A stretch of 64,000 nt of DNA from positions 372,001 to 436,000 of the forward strand of contig NZ_JABEYA020000002.1 in NCBI RefSeq assembly GCF_013074385.2, in the 5' to 3' direction. Below, one piece after another: positions 47,252 to 58,005 of this stretch (positions are counted from its first letter, which is position 1; the number at the start of each line of letters is the position of its first letter). The notes under the pieces were generated by a model. That model did not search any database, had not been told where the DNA came from, and saw only the letters and a list, made by a program, of their open reading frames with translations. The stretch is from Vibrio ostreicida. Its GTDB lineage: Bacteria > Pseudomonadota > Gammaproteobacteria > Enterobacterales > Vibrionaceae. A program made the position numbers and the translations under genes.

Positions 47252-48556
47252 ATGTCATATATTGCACTAAGTGGTTTATCCGCAGCTCAGTTAGATCTGA
47301 ACACAACCAGTAACAACCTTGCCAACGCCAACACTTTTGGCTTTAAAGAGTCTCGTGCTGAGTTTGGTGACGTTTATTCTAATTCATTGTTCACGCAGGC
47401 CAAAACGGCCCCGGGCCAAGGTGTACAACCTTCTGTTGTTGCTCAGCAATTTCATGAAGGTTCAAGTATTTACACCAATAACCCGATGGATTTGCGTATC
47501 TCGGGCACTGGTTTCTTTGCCGTTGCTAAAGATCGTTTGATTCCAACAACGAACGAATTGACCCGTAATGGCGCTTTTCACCTTAACAAAGACAATTACA
47601 TGGTCACGTCAAATGATGAGTTTTTGCTGGGGTACGCGGTCAATAAAGATACGGGGGATGTGCTCTCATACGAACCATCACCCATTAACATTCCTAAAGA
47701 ATTTGGTAAGCCAAAGCAAACGTCGAGTATTGATGTCGGTGTTAACCTGCCAGCAGGTGGTGATCTCAAAGACCCAGCTTTGTTCGACTTTACGGACCCT
47801 GATACGTATAACCGTTCGACTTCGTCAACGATTTATGACTCGATGGGGCAATCCTATAAACTGACAACGTATTATCTGAAAGATCAAACTCAGCCCAATA
47901 CTTGGCAAACCTTTTATTCGGTAACGGACAGTGTTGGCGAGAAGCCAATCAATATTGTCGGGGGAGATGCGACCTCTCCAACCGGGCAGGTCGGTCATAC
48001 CATGAAATTTAACAATGACGGGACCTTAGCCAGTCTTAACAATGGGCAGAATATCGTGTCTGAAGCCTTGGGCACTGGCGCTAACCCTGTTGACCTCAAT
48101 GGTGCAGACGTTAATCAGGTCCTCTCGTTTGGTCTGGATTCGACCACTCAGTTTGCCGCTCCGTTTGAACTGACCAAATTCTATGAAGATGGTGCAACGA
48201 CGGGCTTCCTGACCAAGGTTGATTTTGATGAAAATGGCAGTGTGCTCGGCACGTACTCAAACGGGGAGAATATTATCCTTGGGCGTGTATCGTTAGTGCG
48301 GGTTCCGAATGAACAAGGTCTTGACAAAAAAGGGTCAACTCAGTGGGATTCGACCCAGTTTTCGGGCGATAAGATATGGGGCGAGTCCAACAAAGGCTCC
48401 TTTGGTACGATTTCCAGTGGTACGCTTGAGCAGTCCAATATCGACATGACTCAGGAATTGGTTGACCTTATTTCGGCACAACGTAACTTTCAGGCTAACT
48501 CGCGTTCTCTTGAAGTACATAACCAGACTCAGCAGAACATTCTGCAAATTCGTTAA
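47252..48556 (+). CDS. flgE: Flagellar hook protein FlgE
   Basis: 434 residues. N-terminal rod/hook motif YIALSGLSAAQLDLNTTSNN then LANANTFGFKESRAEF. The middle domains are variable and surface-exposed. The C-terminus IDMTQELVDLISAQRNFQAN is the axial-family helix. It polymerises into the curved hook. A GGAG ribosome-binding site is at 47241. A large stem-loop follows, so flgBCDE forms one unit with partial read-through into flgF possible. Confidence 0.97.
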   Translation: MSYIALSGLSAAQLDLNTTSNNLANANTFGFKESRAEFGDVYSNSLFTQAKTAPGQGVQPSVVAQQFHEGSSIYTNNPMDLRISGTGFFAVAKDRLIPTTNELTRNGAFHLNKDNYMVTSNDEFLLGYAVNKDTGDVLSYEPSPINIPKEFGKPKQTSSIDVGVNLPAGGDLKDPALFDFTDPDTYNRSTSSTIYDSMGQSYKLTTYYLKDQTQPNTWQTFYSVTDSVGEKPINIVGGDATSPTGQVGHTMKFNNDGTLASLNNGQNIVSEALGTGANPVDLNGADVNQVLSFGLDSTTQFAAPFELTKFYEDGATTGFLTKVDFDENGSVLGTYSNGENIILGRVSLVRVPNEQGLDKKGSTQWDSTQFSGDKIWGESNKGSFGTISSGTLEQSNIDMTQELVDLISAQRNFQANSRSLEVHNQTQQNILQIR

Positions 48557-48570
48557 TACGTTCTCAACTG

Positions 48571-48600
48571 CAAGCTGGTGGCAATCACCAGCTTGCCCTT
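48571..48600 (+). terminator. Stem-loop after flgE
   Basis: CAAGCTGGTG / CACCAGCTTG, perfect 10-bp stem with a 5-base loop, followed by CCCTTTTG. A terminator with a weak T-run. Confidence 0.75.
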
Positions 48601-48688
48601 TTGCCGCTTATGGCAACTTCTCTCATACCGCCTCGTAAAAAAAACTCCAAATCCATTTAAATTCTTGAAATATATGAACTTATAGTTA

Positions 48689-48703
48689 TGGCACAATCTT
48701 TGC
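48689..48703 (+). promoter_or_regulatory. Sigma-54 promoter of the flgF operon
   Basis: TGGCACAATCTTTGC is a perfect match to TGGCAC-N5-TTGC, 36 bases before flgF. Confidence 0.93.
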
Positions 48704-48739
48704 TTTATTTGTTTTAGATAGCAATGATTGGAGCAAATT

Positions 48740-49489
48740 ATGGACCGTGCACTGTTTCTCGCAATGAGTGGCGCTAAGCAAAACATGCAGGCTATGCAGC
48801 TAAGAGCGAACAACTTGGCAAACGTCAGTACGACGGGGTTCCGTGCAGATTTGGCCCATGCCCGTTCTATGCAGGCCTATGGCGAAGGTATGCCAAGCCG
48901 CGTATTTAGCATGACGGAAAGGCCGGGTCATAATTTTCAGCAGGGCAGTGTGATAACAACGGGTCGTGATCTTGATGCAACGATTGAGGGACAGGGCTGG
49001 ATTGCGGTGCTTGATAATGCAGGCAATGAGGGCCTCACTCGCAACGGTAATATGAACGTTGATGTCAATGGACTACTTAGAAACGGCAAAGGGCACTTGG
49101 TCTTGGGAGAGAACGGCGCGCCGATTACATTGCCGATTCCCGTGAGTAAAATTGAGGTGGGTTCTGATGGCACTATCTCTGTTGTGCCTCAGGGAGCGCC
49201 TGCGGATGCGATTGAAATTGTTGACCGTATCAAACTGACGAGCACCAATAATCAGGCCTTATATAAAGACGTCAACGGTCTGTTTCGTGTCAAAGATCCG
49301 AACGCGGCGTATGAAATGGACGCGGGCGTGAAATTGCTAACCGGTGCGTTGGAAGGCAGTAACGTTAATGCCATCGGTGAAATGACCAACCTGATTGATC
49401 TGCAGCGACAGTTTGAGATGCAGGCCAAGATGATGAGTACGGCAGAAGAGATGGACAAAGCGTCTGACTCATTGCTTCGTATGAGCTAA
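48740..49489 (+). CDS. flgF: Flagellar proximal rod protein FlgF
   Basis: 249 residues. MDRALFLAMSGAKQNMQAMQ with NNLANVSTTGFRAD is the rod signature; the C-terminus GEMTNLIDLQRQFEMQAKM is the axial helix. I chose the ATG at 48740, behind GGAG with eight-base spacing; an in-frame alternative start at 48728 overlaps that site. It begins the flgFGHIJ transcript. Confidence 0.96.
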   Translation: MDRALFLAMSGAKQNMQAMQLRANNLANVSTTGFRADLAHARSMQAYGEGMPSRVFSMTERPGHNFQQGSVITTGRDLDATIEGQGWIAVLDNAGNEGLTRNGNMNVDVNGLLRNGKGHLVLGENGAPITLPIPVSKIEVGSDGTISVVPQGAPADAIEIVDRIKLTSTNNQALYKDVNGLFRVKDPNAAYEMDAGVKLLTGALEGSNVNAIGEMTNLIDLQRQFEMQAKMMSTAEEMDKASDSLLRMS

Positions 49490-49510
49490 GCAGATTATTA
49501 GGAGAGAACT

Positions 49511-50299
49511 ATGCATCCTGCATTATGGGTAAGTAAAACGGGTTTGGATGCCCAGCAAACCAACATATCAACGATTTCAAATAATCTAGCGAATGCCTCT
49601 ACGGTGGGTTTTAAAAAAAGCCGTGCAGTATTTGAAGACTTGTTTTACCAAAATATTAACCAGCCGGGCGGCCAGTCATCACAAAACACGGAACTCCCGA
49701 GTGGATTGATGCTGGGTGCGGGCTCTAAAGTGGTGGCTACCCAAAAAGTGCACACTCAGGGTAATACCCAAACCACCAATAACAGTCTCGATATGATGAT
49801 CGAAGGCGACGGCTTTTTTCAAATATTAATGCCTGACGGTAATATCGGTTACAGCCGTAATGGACAATTTACGGTCAACGATGAAGGCATCATTGTGACC
49901 TCTGGCGCGGGTTATACGTTGGAACCTGAAATTGCGATTCCTGAAGACGCGATCAGCATTACAATCGGTACCGATGGTGAGGTTTCTGTTCGGGTCAGAG
50001 GCCAGCAAGACAACCAAGTTTTGGGACAAATCACAACGGTTGACTTTGTTAACCCAGGTGGACTGGAGCCGATTGGACAGAACTTGTATTTGCCGACGGG
50101 TGCAAGTGGCGATCCCCAAGAGGGCGTACCAGGTTTTGATGGGTTTGGTGATTTACGACAGTCAATGCTCGAAACGTCAAACGTCAACGTGACGGAAGAG
50201 CTGGTCAATATGATTGAAGCTCAACGGGTTTACGAAATGAATTCAAAAGTTATCTCAGCGGTAGATAAAATGATGAGTTTTGTTAACCAGCAGCTCTAA
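49511..50299 (+). CDS. flgG: Flagellar distal rod protein FlgG
   Basis: 262 residues. MHPALWVSKTGLDAQQTNIS and NNLANASTVGFKKSRAVFED match FlgG; the C-terminus has ETSNVNVTEELVNMIEAQRV. It forms the distal rod that passes through the L and P rings. AGGAGAGAAC precedes the ATG. 21 bases after flgF. Confidence 0.97.
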   Translation: MHPALWVSKTGLDAQQTNISTISNNLANASTVGFKKSRAVFEDLFYQNINQPGGQSSQNTELPSGLMLGAGSKVVATQKVHTQGNTQTTNNSLDMMIEGDGFFQILMPDGNIGYSRNGQFTVNDEGIIVTSGAGYTLEPEIAIPEDAISITIGTDGEVSVRVRGQQDNQVLGQITTVDFVNPGGLEPIGQNLYLPTGASGDPQEGVPGFDGFGDLRQSMLETSNVNVTEELVNMIEAQRVYEMNSKVISAVDKMMSFVNQQL

Positions 50300-50323
50300 G
50301 ATGGTCGGATTGAGGACACTTGA

Positions 50324-51103
50324 ATGAATCGTTTACTGACTTTAATCGCATTGGCTCTCCTGTCGGGGTGTTCGATGATGCAACCACCGATTGAAACATC
50401 GGATATCACTCAAGGTACCACCACGGTCGATGCGGTTGAGGGGGATAAATCTGAAGATGAAGGCACAGGTATTATTGATACCTTGCGTGGCCGTTCTGAC
50501 CCGATTGCAGGTGACCCAGCATGGGCTCCGATCCACCCTAAGCATCAACCCGAGCACTACGCGGCTGAGACGGGCTCGTTGTTTAACACCGCCCGTGCCA
50601 GTAGCCTCTATGATGATTCAAAACCTCGTGGTGTGGGTGACATCATCACGGTGACGTTGGATGAAAATACCAAAGCGGCAAAAAGTTCCGATGCCGATTT
50701 ATCGAAGAACAACGATGCGTCCATGGACCCGCTGGAAGTGGGAGGACAGGAACTGAATATTGGTGACTACAACTTTTCTTATAATTTGAGCAATGACAAT
50801 TCTTTCAGCGGCAGCGCGGCAGCCAATCAGAGTAACAGCCTCTCTGGGTCGATCACCGTTGAAGTGGTTGAAGTGCTGGCGAATGGTAACCTAGTGATAC
50901 GCGGCGAAAAATGGTTGACGTTTAATACGGGCGATGAATACATCCGTCTTAGTGGAACCATTCGGCCAGATGATATTACGTTTGATAATACGATTGCCTC
51001 AAATCGCATCTCGAATGCACGTATTCGCTATTCAGGCACCGGATCTCAGCAAGATATGCAAGAACCTGGATTCTTGGCACGATTCTTTAATGTTGCTCTT
51101 TAA
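50324..51103 (+). CDS. flgH: Flagellar L-ring lipoprotein FlgH
   Basis: 259 residues. Lipoprotein signal [18 protein letters not shown] (Cys near residue 16). The mature part has [38 protein letters not shown] and the conserved [20 protein letters not shown], with [11 protein letters not shown]. It builds the outer-membrane L ring, the bushing around the rod. Confidence 0.97.
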   Translation: MNRLLTLIALALLSGCSMMQPPIETSDITQGTTTVDAVEGDKSEDEGTGIIDTLRGRSDPIAGDPAWAPIHPKHQPEHYAAETGSLFNTARASSLYDDSKPRGVGDIITVTLDENTKAAKSSDADLSKNNDASMDPLEVGGQELNIGDYNFSYNLSNDNSFSGSAAANQSNSLSGSITVEVVEVLANGNLVIRGEKWLTFNTGDEYIRLSGTIRPDDITFDNTIASNRISNARIRYSGTGSQQDMQEPGFLARFFNVAL

Positions 51104-51171
51104 GTTTATCTGATGCCGTTTTTTTGGCACATTAGCCAAATGGGCACAGAGTTTTGAGTAAAGGTATTCCG

Positions 51172-52263
51172 ATGAATAAATTAATCCTGTTATTGACCAG
51201 TGTTGTGTTTGTGGCAACGCACGCTCACGCCGCACGAATTAAAGATGTTTCGCAGGTGGCCGGTGTACGCAGTAACCAACTGGTTGGTTACGGTTTGGTC
51301 ACAGGATTACCCGGGACAGGTGAATCGACGCCATTTACCGATCAAAGTTTTAATGCGATGTTGGAAAATTTTGGTATCCAGCTGCCGCCGGGGACCAAAC
51401 CAAAATCTAAGAACGTCGCTGCCGTGATTGTCACCGCTGATTTGGCTGCTTTTTCCAAGCAAGGTCAAACGATTGATGTGACCGTTTCCTCGATTGGTGC
51501 GGCGAAGAGTTTACGTGGCGGTACTTTAATGCAAACGATGCTCAAAGGCCTTGATGGGCAAATCTATGCCGTTGCACAGGGCAATCTTGTCGTAAGTGGC
51601 TTTAGTGCCGAAGGCGCTGATGGGTCTAAAATTGTCGGCAACAACCCTGCCGCGGGTATGATCTCGAATGGTGCGATTGTGGAGCGCGAAATTCCTTCGC
51701 CATTTGGTCGTGGTGATTACATCACATTCAATTTACTGGAATCAGACTTTACCACCGCTCAGCGCATGGCTGATGCCGTTAATAACTTTCTTGGTCCTCA
51801 AATGGCACAGGCCATTGACGCGACGTCAGTAAAAGTGAGGGCGCCACGTGACGTATCACAGCGCGTTTCTTTCTTGTCGGCGGTAGAAAACCTCGAATTT
51901 AGTCCTGCGGACGGTTCGGCGAAAATTATTGTTAATTCGCGTACTGGGACCATTGTTGTCGGTAAACATGTCAGATTAAAGCCTGCCGCCGTCACTCATG
52001 GTGGGATGACCGTGGCGATCAAAGAGAACTTAAATGTGACTCAACCCAATGCATTGGGGGGGGGCGAAACCGTGGTCACGCCAGATACCGATATTGAAGT
52101 GACCGAAGAGCAGGGCAAGATGTTTAAGTTTGAACCTGGTTTGACGCTGGACGATTTGGTTCGTGCGGTCAATGAAGTTGGGGCCGCGCCATCCGATTTA
52201 ATGGCGATACTACAAGCACTGAAACAAGCAGGGGCCATTGAAGGTCAGCTGATTGTTATCTAG
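51172..52263 (+). CDS. flgI: Flagellar P-ring protein FlgI
   Basis: 363 residues, the usual length. Signal peptide [20 protein letters not shown], cleaved before [20 protein letters not shown]. Conserved segments are [26 protein letters not shown] and [20 protein letters not shown]. It forms the periplasmic P ring, assembled with FlgA. I chose the ATG at 51172 behind AAAGG; the frame extends upstream to a TTG at 51154 without a signal-peptide rationale. Confidence 0.97.
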   Translation: MNKLILLLTSVVFVATHAHAARIKDVSQVAGVRSNQLVGYGLVTGLPGTGESTPFTDQSFNAMLENFGIQLPPGTKPKSKNVAAVIVTADLAAFSKQGQTIDVTVSSIGAAKSLRGGTLMQTMLKGLDGQIYAVAQGNLVVSGFSAEGADGSKIVGNNPAAGMISNGAIVEREIPSPFGRGDYITFNLLESDFTTAQRMADAVNNFLGPQMAQAIDATSVKVRAPRDVSQRVSFLSAVENLEFSPADGSAKIIVNSRTGTIVVGKHVRLKPAAVTHGGMTVAIKENLNVTQPNALGGGETVVTPDTDIEVTEEQGKMFKFEPGLTLDDLVRAVNEVGAAPSDLMAILQALKQAGAIEGQLIVI

Positions 52264-52271
52264 GGGGCAGC

Positions 52272-53183
52272 ATGATTAACAACAGTAACGATATTGGTTT
52301 TATTCATGATATTGCCAATCTTGATAAATTGCGCCAAAAGGCGGTGGATGGCGACAAAGATGCCGAAAAAGAAGCGTTGACATCGGCCGCTAAGCAATTT
52401 GAAGCGATTTTCACTTCGATGCTGTTCAAATCTATGCGTGATGCTAATTCAACCTTTGAATCCGGTTTAATGGACAGCCAGAATCAGCAATTCTATCGCC
52501 AGATGATGGATGAACAAATGTCGAGTGAGCTGAGTGCTTCGGGATCATTAGGTTTAGCTGATATGATTGTTGCCCAACTGTCTTCCGGCAGTGTTGAAAA
52601 TCCAAACGCCAATGCGCGCAACGCGGATTTTGAAGCGATAATGAAAAAAGTCGATCGAACACGTGATCAGGCCGCGAGTACACCCGCTGAAGTGACAAGA
52701 CTCAATGCTGACAGCAGCTCTCGATTTGACTCGCCACAATCGTTTGTCTCATCAATGAAACCGTATGCGGAAAAAGCGGCCAGAGCGTTGGGCATTGATT
52801 CCTCACTGTTGCTTGCTCAAGCGGCTTTGGAAACGGGTTGGGGGCAAAAGGTGGTTAATAATGCTCGTGGCAGCAGCAATAATTTGTTTAATATCAAAGC
52901 CGACCCCAGCTGGAGTGGTGACAAGGTTGCAACGCAAACGTTGGAATATCATCAAGGGATCCCAGTGAAAGAAAAAGCCTCGTTCCGCTCTTATCAAAAC
53001 TATGAAGAGAGTTTTAATGATTACGTTCGCTTCCTCAATGAAAACCCTCGTTATACCACCGCGTTGGGCCATGGTGGCAGCGATGAAGCATTTATTCGCG
53101 GCATTCATCAAGCAGGGTATGCGACAGACCCACGTTATGCTGACAAAGTCTTAAATGTGAAAGAAAAAATTGATCAGATGTAA
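52272..53183 (+). CDS. flgJ: Flagellar rod cap / peptidoglycan hydrolase FlgJ
   Basis: 303 residues in two domains. The N-terminal rod-assembly domain (about 1-110) has AAKQFEAIFTSMLFKSMRDA. The C-terminal glucosaminidase domain (about 155-303) has LLLAQAALETGWGQKVV, where the glutamate is the predicted catalytic acid, and SSNNLFNIKADPSW. It digests peptidoglycan so that the rod can pass. It starts 8 bases after flgI. Confidence 0.97.
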   Translation: MINNSNDIGFIHDIANLDKLRQKAVDGDKDAEKEALTSAAKQFEAIFTSMLFKSMRDANSTFESGLMDSQNQQFYRQMMDEQMSSELSASGSLGLADMIVAQLSSGSVENPNANARNADFEAIMKKVDRTRDQAASTPAEVTRLNADSSSRFDSPQSFVSSMKPYAEKAARALGIDSSLLLAQAALETGWGQKVVNNARGSSNNLFNIKADPSWSGDKVATQTLEYHQGIPVKEKASFRSYQNYEESFNDYVRFLNENPRYTTALGHGGSDEAFIRGIHQAGYATDPRYADKVLNVKEKIDQM

Positions 53184-53333
53184 GATTCAACACCTGCCTG
53201 AATTGAGAGTGGTGGTGTTGTACATTCTTTGGTTTGCAATGGCTTAGGTCCCTTTCTGCCATTGCTTATGTTCTTAACCCTTCACCTCTATCCCTGACTA
53301 TTTAGCCCCTCTAATACCACTATGTTACCTGTC

Positions 53334-53348
53334 TGGCACATATCTTGC
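53334..53348 (+). promoter_or_regulatory. Sigma-54 promoter of flgKL
   Basis: TGGCACATATCTTGC matches TGGCAC-N5-TTGC perfectly, 57 bases before flgK. Confidence 0.93.
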
Positions 53349-53405
53349 TTTAATTAAAATAGATGTTCAATTAATGCTGATTTTAAAAGGTTTCTTGGGG
53401 GCTAT

Positions 53406-55280
53406 ATGGCGTCTGATCTTCTGAATCTTGGTTCGCAAAGTGTGCTGACGGCTCAGAGACAACTCAACACCACGGGTCATAACATCTCTAATGTGAATAC
53501 AGAGGGTTATAATCGTCAGTCGGTGATTCAAGGTACAAACATGCCTCGCCAGTATGGTGGGGAAACCTACGGTATGGGCGTCCATGTGGACAATGTTCGC
53601 CGCTCGTGGGATGAGTTTGCCGTTAAGGAGTTGAATTCTTCCTCGACCAATTACGCGAACAAACTAGAGAATGAAGAAAATTTGGAAATGCTCTCTAATT
53701 TACTGTCGTCTGTTTCGTCGAAAAAAATCCCTGAGAATATCAATGAATGGTTTGATGCGGTTAAGTCGCTTGCTGACAGCCCCAACGATATTGGTGCCCG
53801 TAAGGTGGTCCTAGAGAAAGCCGATTTGGTGACACAAAACCTGAATGATTTCCATGAAACCGTTCGTTTGCAATCGGATGTTGTGAACAAGAAGCTCGAC
53901 TTGGGCATAGAACGTATGAATCAGCTGGCGTTTGAGATCAGAGATATGAATAGGCTCATGATGCGCACGCCCGGACCACACAACGATTTGTTGGATGAGT
54001 TCGAAAAACTCGTTACGGAATTATCTGACTATACAAAGGTGACGGTAACGAATCGAAATAAAGCTGAAGGTTTTAATATCCATATCGGCAACGGACATAC
54101 GTTGGTTTCGGGCACTGAGGCGAGTCAGTTAAAGATGATTGACGGTTATCCAGATGTCCACCAACGACGTTTAGCCATGGTGGAAGGTAAAGGCATAAAG
54201 GCGATTACCACCAAAGACATTGATGGAAAACTGGGCTCTATGCTCACCATGCGCGATGAGCAAATTCCTGATTTGTTAGACCAATTAGGCAAAATGGCGA
54301 CGGCCTTTTCACACGATATCAATCAGCTTCAGTCTCAGGGGCTCGATTTACGCGGTCATATTGGTGGTTTGATGTTTACCGATGTCAATTCTGATGTCGT
54401 GGCGAAATCTCGAGTGGTGACTGGATCGAATTCGACGGCGGATCTCAGCGTGTATATTGAAGACACCAGTAAACTGGTCGGTGGTGAATACTCACTGCAA
54501 CGTGCCGATGGTGACTACTACATTACTCGTCCCGATGGTGTACGCACGATGGCGCCTGTGGTGGGGGGGGCAATCACACTGGATGGCCTGCGTATTGATA
54601 TCAAGCAAGATCTGGCTGCGGGGGAGCGTGTGCTTCTTCGCCCAACTCGTCGCGGCGCGCAACAAATGAAAATGGAGACGAATGATCCCACGGCGATTGC
54701 CGCCCAAAGTTATGAAGCATCCACAACCTTTGCTCAGGGTGGGGCTGGTTTCTCAATCGTTAATGCTGGGCAGTTACGTGAGTTTGAAGTGATTATTTCT
54801 CCCGATGGGAAACAGTTTGCGGTCACGGACACGAAAGGCAATATTTTACTTCAGCCGCAGAATTATCCCCCAACAGGTCCTGTGACAGTACAAGGGACTA
54901 CATTCGGGTTGACGGAAGGGGCGTTGCCCAACGATAAGTTTACGGCAAACCTTGTCCCGTCAGAAGGGGATAACGGCAATTTGTTGAAGATGCAGAACAT
55001 TCAGACGGATAAGCGCCTCAATGAAGGTGAATCAACTGTACTCGATATTTATCACAACTTGAATACAGACGTTGGTTTACAAAAATCGACGGCTTCGCGG
55101 TTAACCGATGTTTCTAAGCTTGAAAAAGAAGCGGCTCAGGAACGAGTCGCCTCAGTCTCTGGCGTTAATCTTGATGAAGAAGCGGCCAATATGATGAAGT
55201 TCCAGCAGGCCTACATGGCGTCATCACGTATTATGCAAGCTTCGAATGACACCTTTAACGCTATTTTGGCGCTGAGATAG
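53406..55280 (+). CDS. flgK: Flagellar hook-filament junction protein FlgK
   Basis: 624 residues. N-terminus MASDLLNLGSQSVLTAQRQL and HNISNVNTEGYNRQS is the hook-associated signature; the C-terminus SVSGVNLDEEAANMMKFQQA is the axial helix. It forms the first junction ring between hook and filament and is delivered by FlgN. It is 15 bases upstream of flgL in one transcript. Confidence 0.97.
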   Translation: MASDLLNLGSQSVLTAQRQLNTTGHNISNVNTEGYNRQSVIQGTNMPRQYGGETYGMGVHVDNVRRSWDEFAVKELNSSSTNYANKLENEENLEMLSNLLSSVSSKKIPENINEWFDAVKSLADSPNDIGARKVVLEKADLVTQNLNDFHETVRLQSDVVNKKLDLGIERMNQLAFEIRDMNRLMMRTPGPHNDLLDEFEKLVTELSDYTKVTVTNRNKAEGFNIHIGNGHTLVSGTEASQLKMIDGYPDVHQRRLAMVEGKGIKAITTKDIDGKLGSMLTMRDEQIPDLLDQLGKMATAFSHDINQLQSQGLDLRGHIGGLMFTDVNSDVVAKSRVVTGSNSTADLSVYIEDTSKLVGGEYSLQRADGDYYITRPDGVRTMAPVVGGAITLDGLRIDIKQDLAAGERVLLRPTRRGAQQMKMETNDPTAIAAQSYEASTTFAQGGAGFSIVNAGQLREFEVIISPDGKQFAVTDTKGNILLQPQNYPPTGPVTVQGTTFGLTEGALPNDKFTANLVPSEGDNGNLLKMQNIQTDKRLNEGESTVLDIYHNLNTDVGLQKSTASRLTDVSKLEKEAAQERVASVSGVNLDEEAANMMKFQQAYMASSRIMQASNDTFNAILALR

Positions 55281-55295
55281 GGAGGGAACTAAATT

Positions 55296-56486
55296 ATGAC
55301 CCGTATTTCAAGTTTCCATAATTATCAATCTGTTCAAAATGACATTCGGCGTCAGGAAGCTAAAATTCACCACAATCAGGCGCAGCTCGCATCCGGTAAA
55401 AAGCTCTTGGGTGCCAGTGATGATCCTCTTGCCACGCACTACATTCAAAATCTTGGCCAACAGAAAGAACAGTTGCGTCAGTTTACGGATGCCATTGTTC
55501 TCAGCAGGAATCGTCTTGAGCACCATGAGGTGATTATCGACAACGCGGAACAATTTGCCGATGAAGCGAAGCGAACTGTGATGGAAATGATTAATGGCTC
55601 TTTGTCTCCCGAAGACCGGATCGCCAAGCGTCGTGAATTGCGGGAGATTTCGAATAACTTCCTCAATTTATCAAATGTTCAGGATGAAACGGGCAATTAC
55701 ATTTTTGCGGGAACGAAACCTAAGAATCAGCCGTTTTTCAGAAACAATCAGGACGACGTGGTGTACACCGGCGATGATTATCAACGAAAAATGAAGATTT
55801 CAAACAGCCTTGAGATGCCCATCAATGATCCCGGCAGCAAGGTGTTTATGGAAATAGACAATCCGTATGGGGATTTTGAACCCCAGTATGCGCTCAAAGA
55901 GGGATCCGAGCTCTTGCTAGAACGGGCGACAAATTTGGATTCCACCGATAACTCGACCTACAAATTGACGTTTGTCGACATGCCAGACGGCAGCAATGGT
56001 TATCAGTTGGAACAAAATGGCGCGGTGGTACAAGTCGATGTTTTTGATCCGACCGTGGGCATCAAATTTGGCGATGTCTCGATACAAATCAAAGGGCAAA
56101 TCACCAAAGGTGATGCAATCACATTGGAACCTCGAAAAACATACAGTATTTTCGAGACGTTTAAGACATCGATTCAATTGGCTGAAGGGTCGGTTTCGGA
56201 TGCATCCAATACCGCTAAGTTGCATCAGGTTACGAGAGAATTTCATGCCGCGTTTATTCACCTGAATAAAACAAGAACAGATATTGGTGCTCGTTTAGAG
56301 ACCTTAGATATTCAGGAAGAACAACACGCGGATTTTGATCTGACTCTTGCCAAGTCAAAGAGTAATTTCGAAGATCTCGATTACGCGGATGCGGTGATTG
56401 AGTTCAATGAAAATTCTCGCGCGCTTCAAGCGTCGCAACAGGCATTTGGTAAGACGAAAGATTTAACACTTTTTAATTACATCTGA
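55296..56486 (+). CDS. flgL: Flagellar hook-filament junction protein FlgL
   Basis: 396 residues. MTRISSFHNYQSVQNDIRRQ starts the protein; LASGKKLLGASDDPLATHYI is the flagellin-like N-terminal domain. The C-terminal helix has SNFEDLDYADAVIEFNENSR and ALQASQQAFGK. It forms the second junction layer, onto which flagellin polymerises. GGAGGG lies upstream of the ATG. Confidence 0.96.
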   Translation: MTRISSFHNYQSVQNDIRRQEAKIHHNQAQLASGKKLLGASDDPLATHYIQNLGQQKEQLRQFTDAIVLSRNRLEHHEVIIDNAEQFADEAKRTVMEMINGSLSPEDRIAKRRELREISNNFLNLSNVQDETGNYIFAGTKPKNQPFFRNNQDDVVYTGDDYQRKMKISNSLEMPINDPGSKVFMEIDNPYGDFEPQYALKEGSELLLERATNLDSTDNSTYKLTFVDMPDGSNGYQLEQNGAVVQVDVFDPTVGIKFGDVSIQIKGQITKGDAITLEPRKTYSIFETFKTSIQLAEGSVSDASNTAKLHQVTREFHAAFIHLNKTRTDIGARLETLDIQEEQHADFDLTLAKSKSNFEDLDYADAVIEFNENSRALQASQQAFGKTKDLTLFNYI

Positions 56487-56585
56487 TGGAATTGCCGTAC
56501 GTGCTAAGCCGTATGCGCAGAGTTGGATGTCGTTATCTGGATAAGAACAAAGCACTCTGTGCTGTGGCAACCAGGTGGCAAAAAG

Positions 56586-56604
56586 GCGGCAATACATTTG
56601 CCGC
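56586..56604 (+). terminator. Hairpin downstream of flgKL
   Basis: GCGGCAA / TTGCCGC with a 5-base loop, without a T-run. The same stem core occurs in the flgP terminator. Confidence 0.5.
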
Positions 56605-56705
56605 TCCGGTGTGGCGATAAAATAGACAGTGAGGGGACGTTTTACCTTCCTTCATAAATCATTGAATTTAATGACATTGTTTGTTTTTAATTCATTTTTT
56701 TGAAG

Positions 56706-56721
56706 TTGGCACACTACTTGT
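56706..56721 (+). promoter_or_regulatory. Sigma-54 promoter of the flagellin gene
   Basis: TTGGCACACTACTTGT: TGGCAC-N5-TTG with T instead of C at the last position. In vibrios the major flagellin flaA is the sigma-54-dependent one, which fits. Confidence 0.85.
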
Positions 56722-56857
56722 ATTTATGAGAAGTAAGAGTTAACGAACAGACTTTATGTAGGACTACCTGCTAGCAAGTCAATAACGGTCAGTGTTTCCA
56801 ACTAAGATGAAGCTGGCCGCTTCGTAAGCACTTGCGAACTCATTAGGAGAGCAAATT

Positions 56858-57997
56858 ATGACCATTACTGTCAATACCAACGTCTCGGCCATGACTGCCC
56901 AGCGTTACCTGAATCAGACCACAGGAGACTTAAGCACCTCGATGGAGCGTCTCTCTTCTGGTCATCGGATTAACAGCGCGAAAGATGATGCTGCAGGCCT
57001 ACAAATTTCTAACCGTTTGACCGCTCAGTCTCGTGGTTTAGATGTTGCCATGCGTAACGCTAATGATGGGATTTCTATCGCTCAGACAGCAGAAGGCGCG
57101 ATGAACGAATCGACCTCAATTCTGCAACGAATCCGTGATTTGTCCTTACAATCGGCAAACGGAACGAACTCGACGTCAGAACGCATCGCCCTACATGAAG
57201 AAGTGGCTGCGCTGCAAGATGAGCTGAATCGTATTGCTGAAACGACGTCATTCGGTGGACGTAAACTACTGAATGGATTATTTGGTGAAGCGTCGTTCCA
57301 GATAGGGTCAAACTCTGGTGAAGCGATGATCATGGCCCTGACCAGCATCCGCGCAGATGATTTCCGAATGGGCGGCCAGTCTTTCGTCGCCGAGCAGCCT
57401 AAAACCAAAGATTGGGGAGTGCCTGCCACCGCGTTAGACCTTAAGTTTGAGTTCACCAACAAAGACGGTGAAGCGATTACCTTAGATGTGTTGGCCAAGC
57501 AAGGTGATGACATTGAAGAACTTGCTACTTACATCAATGGTCAGACTCAGGATCTTCAAGCGTCTGTGGATGAAGAAGGCAAGCTCCAAATCTTTGTCGC
57601 ACAGCCTAATTTGGAAGGTAACCTCAATATTTCTGGTGGCTTAGCGACAGAGCTTGGGCTCAACGGTGGTTCAGGGGTGAATACGACGGTGCAAACGATT
57701 GATGTCACTACGGTGGGTGGTGCGCAAAATGCGGTGGGTATTGTGGATGCAGCTTTGAAGTATGTTGATTCACAACGTGCGGATTTGGGTGCGAAGCAAA
57801 ACCGTCTTAGTCACAGTATTAATAACTTAGCAAATATTCAGGAAAACGTTGAGGCATCAAACAGCCGGATACGTGATACTGATTTCGCTAAGGAAACCAC
57901 TGAAATGACGAAATCACAAATTCTGCAACAGGCTGGTACTTCGATTCTAGCCCAAGCAAAACAGTTGCCAAACTCTGCATTAACTTTATTGCAGTAG
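56858..57997 (+). CDS. flaA: Flagellin (FlaA type)
   Basis: 379 residues. The conserved D0/D1 N-terminus starts [20 protein letters not shown] and includes [20 protein letters not shown]. The C-terminal D0 ends in [20 protein letters not shown]. The central region, with [20 protein letters not shown], closely follows V. cholerae FlaA. The sigma-54 promoter supports this being FlaA, the essential core flagellin, and not one of the sigma-28 flagellins. It lies directly after flgKL. In V. cholerae another flagellin gene follows; here the restriction island comes next. Confidence 0.93.
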   Translation: MTITVNTNVSAMTAQRYLNQTTGDLSTSMERLSSGHRINSAKDDAAGLQISNRLTAQSRGLDVAMRNANDGISIAQTAEGAMNESTSILQRIRDLSLQSANGTNSTSERIALHEEVAALQDELNRIAETTSFGGRKLLNGLFGEASFQIGSNSGEAMIMALTSIRADDFRMGGQSFVAEQPKTKDWGVPATALDLKFEFTNKDGEAITLDVLAKQGDDIEELATYINGQTQDLQASVDEEGKLQIFVAQPNLEGNLNISGGLATELGLNGGSGVNTTVQTIDVTTVGGAQNAVGIVDAALKYVDSQRADLGAKQNRLSHSINNLANIQENVEASNSRIRDTDFAKETTEMTKSQILQQAGTSILAQAKQLPNSALTLLQ

Positions 57998-58005
57998 TAG
58001 TAAAG

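Larger units (their letters stand above)
56487..56857. other. Intergenic region between flgL and the flagellin gene
   Basis: 371 bases holding the end of the flgKL transcript, a hairpin (56586-56604), the flagellin sigma-54 promoter and a leader of about 125 bases. No additional gene is seen. Confidence 0.7.
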
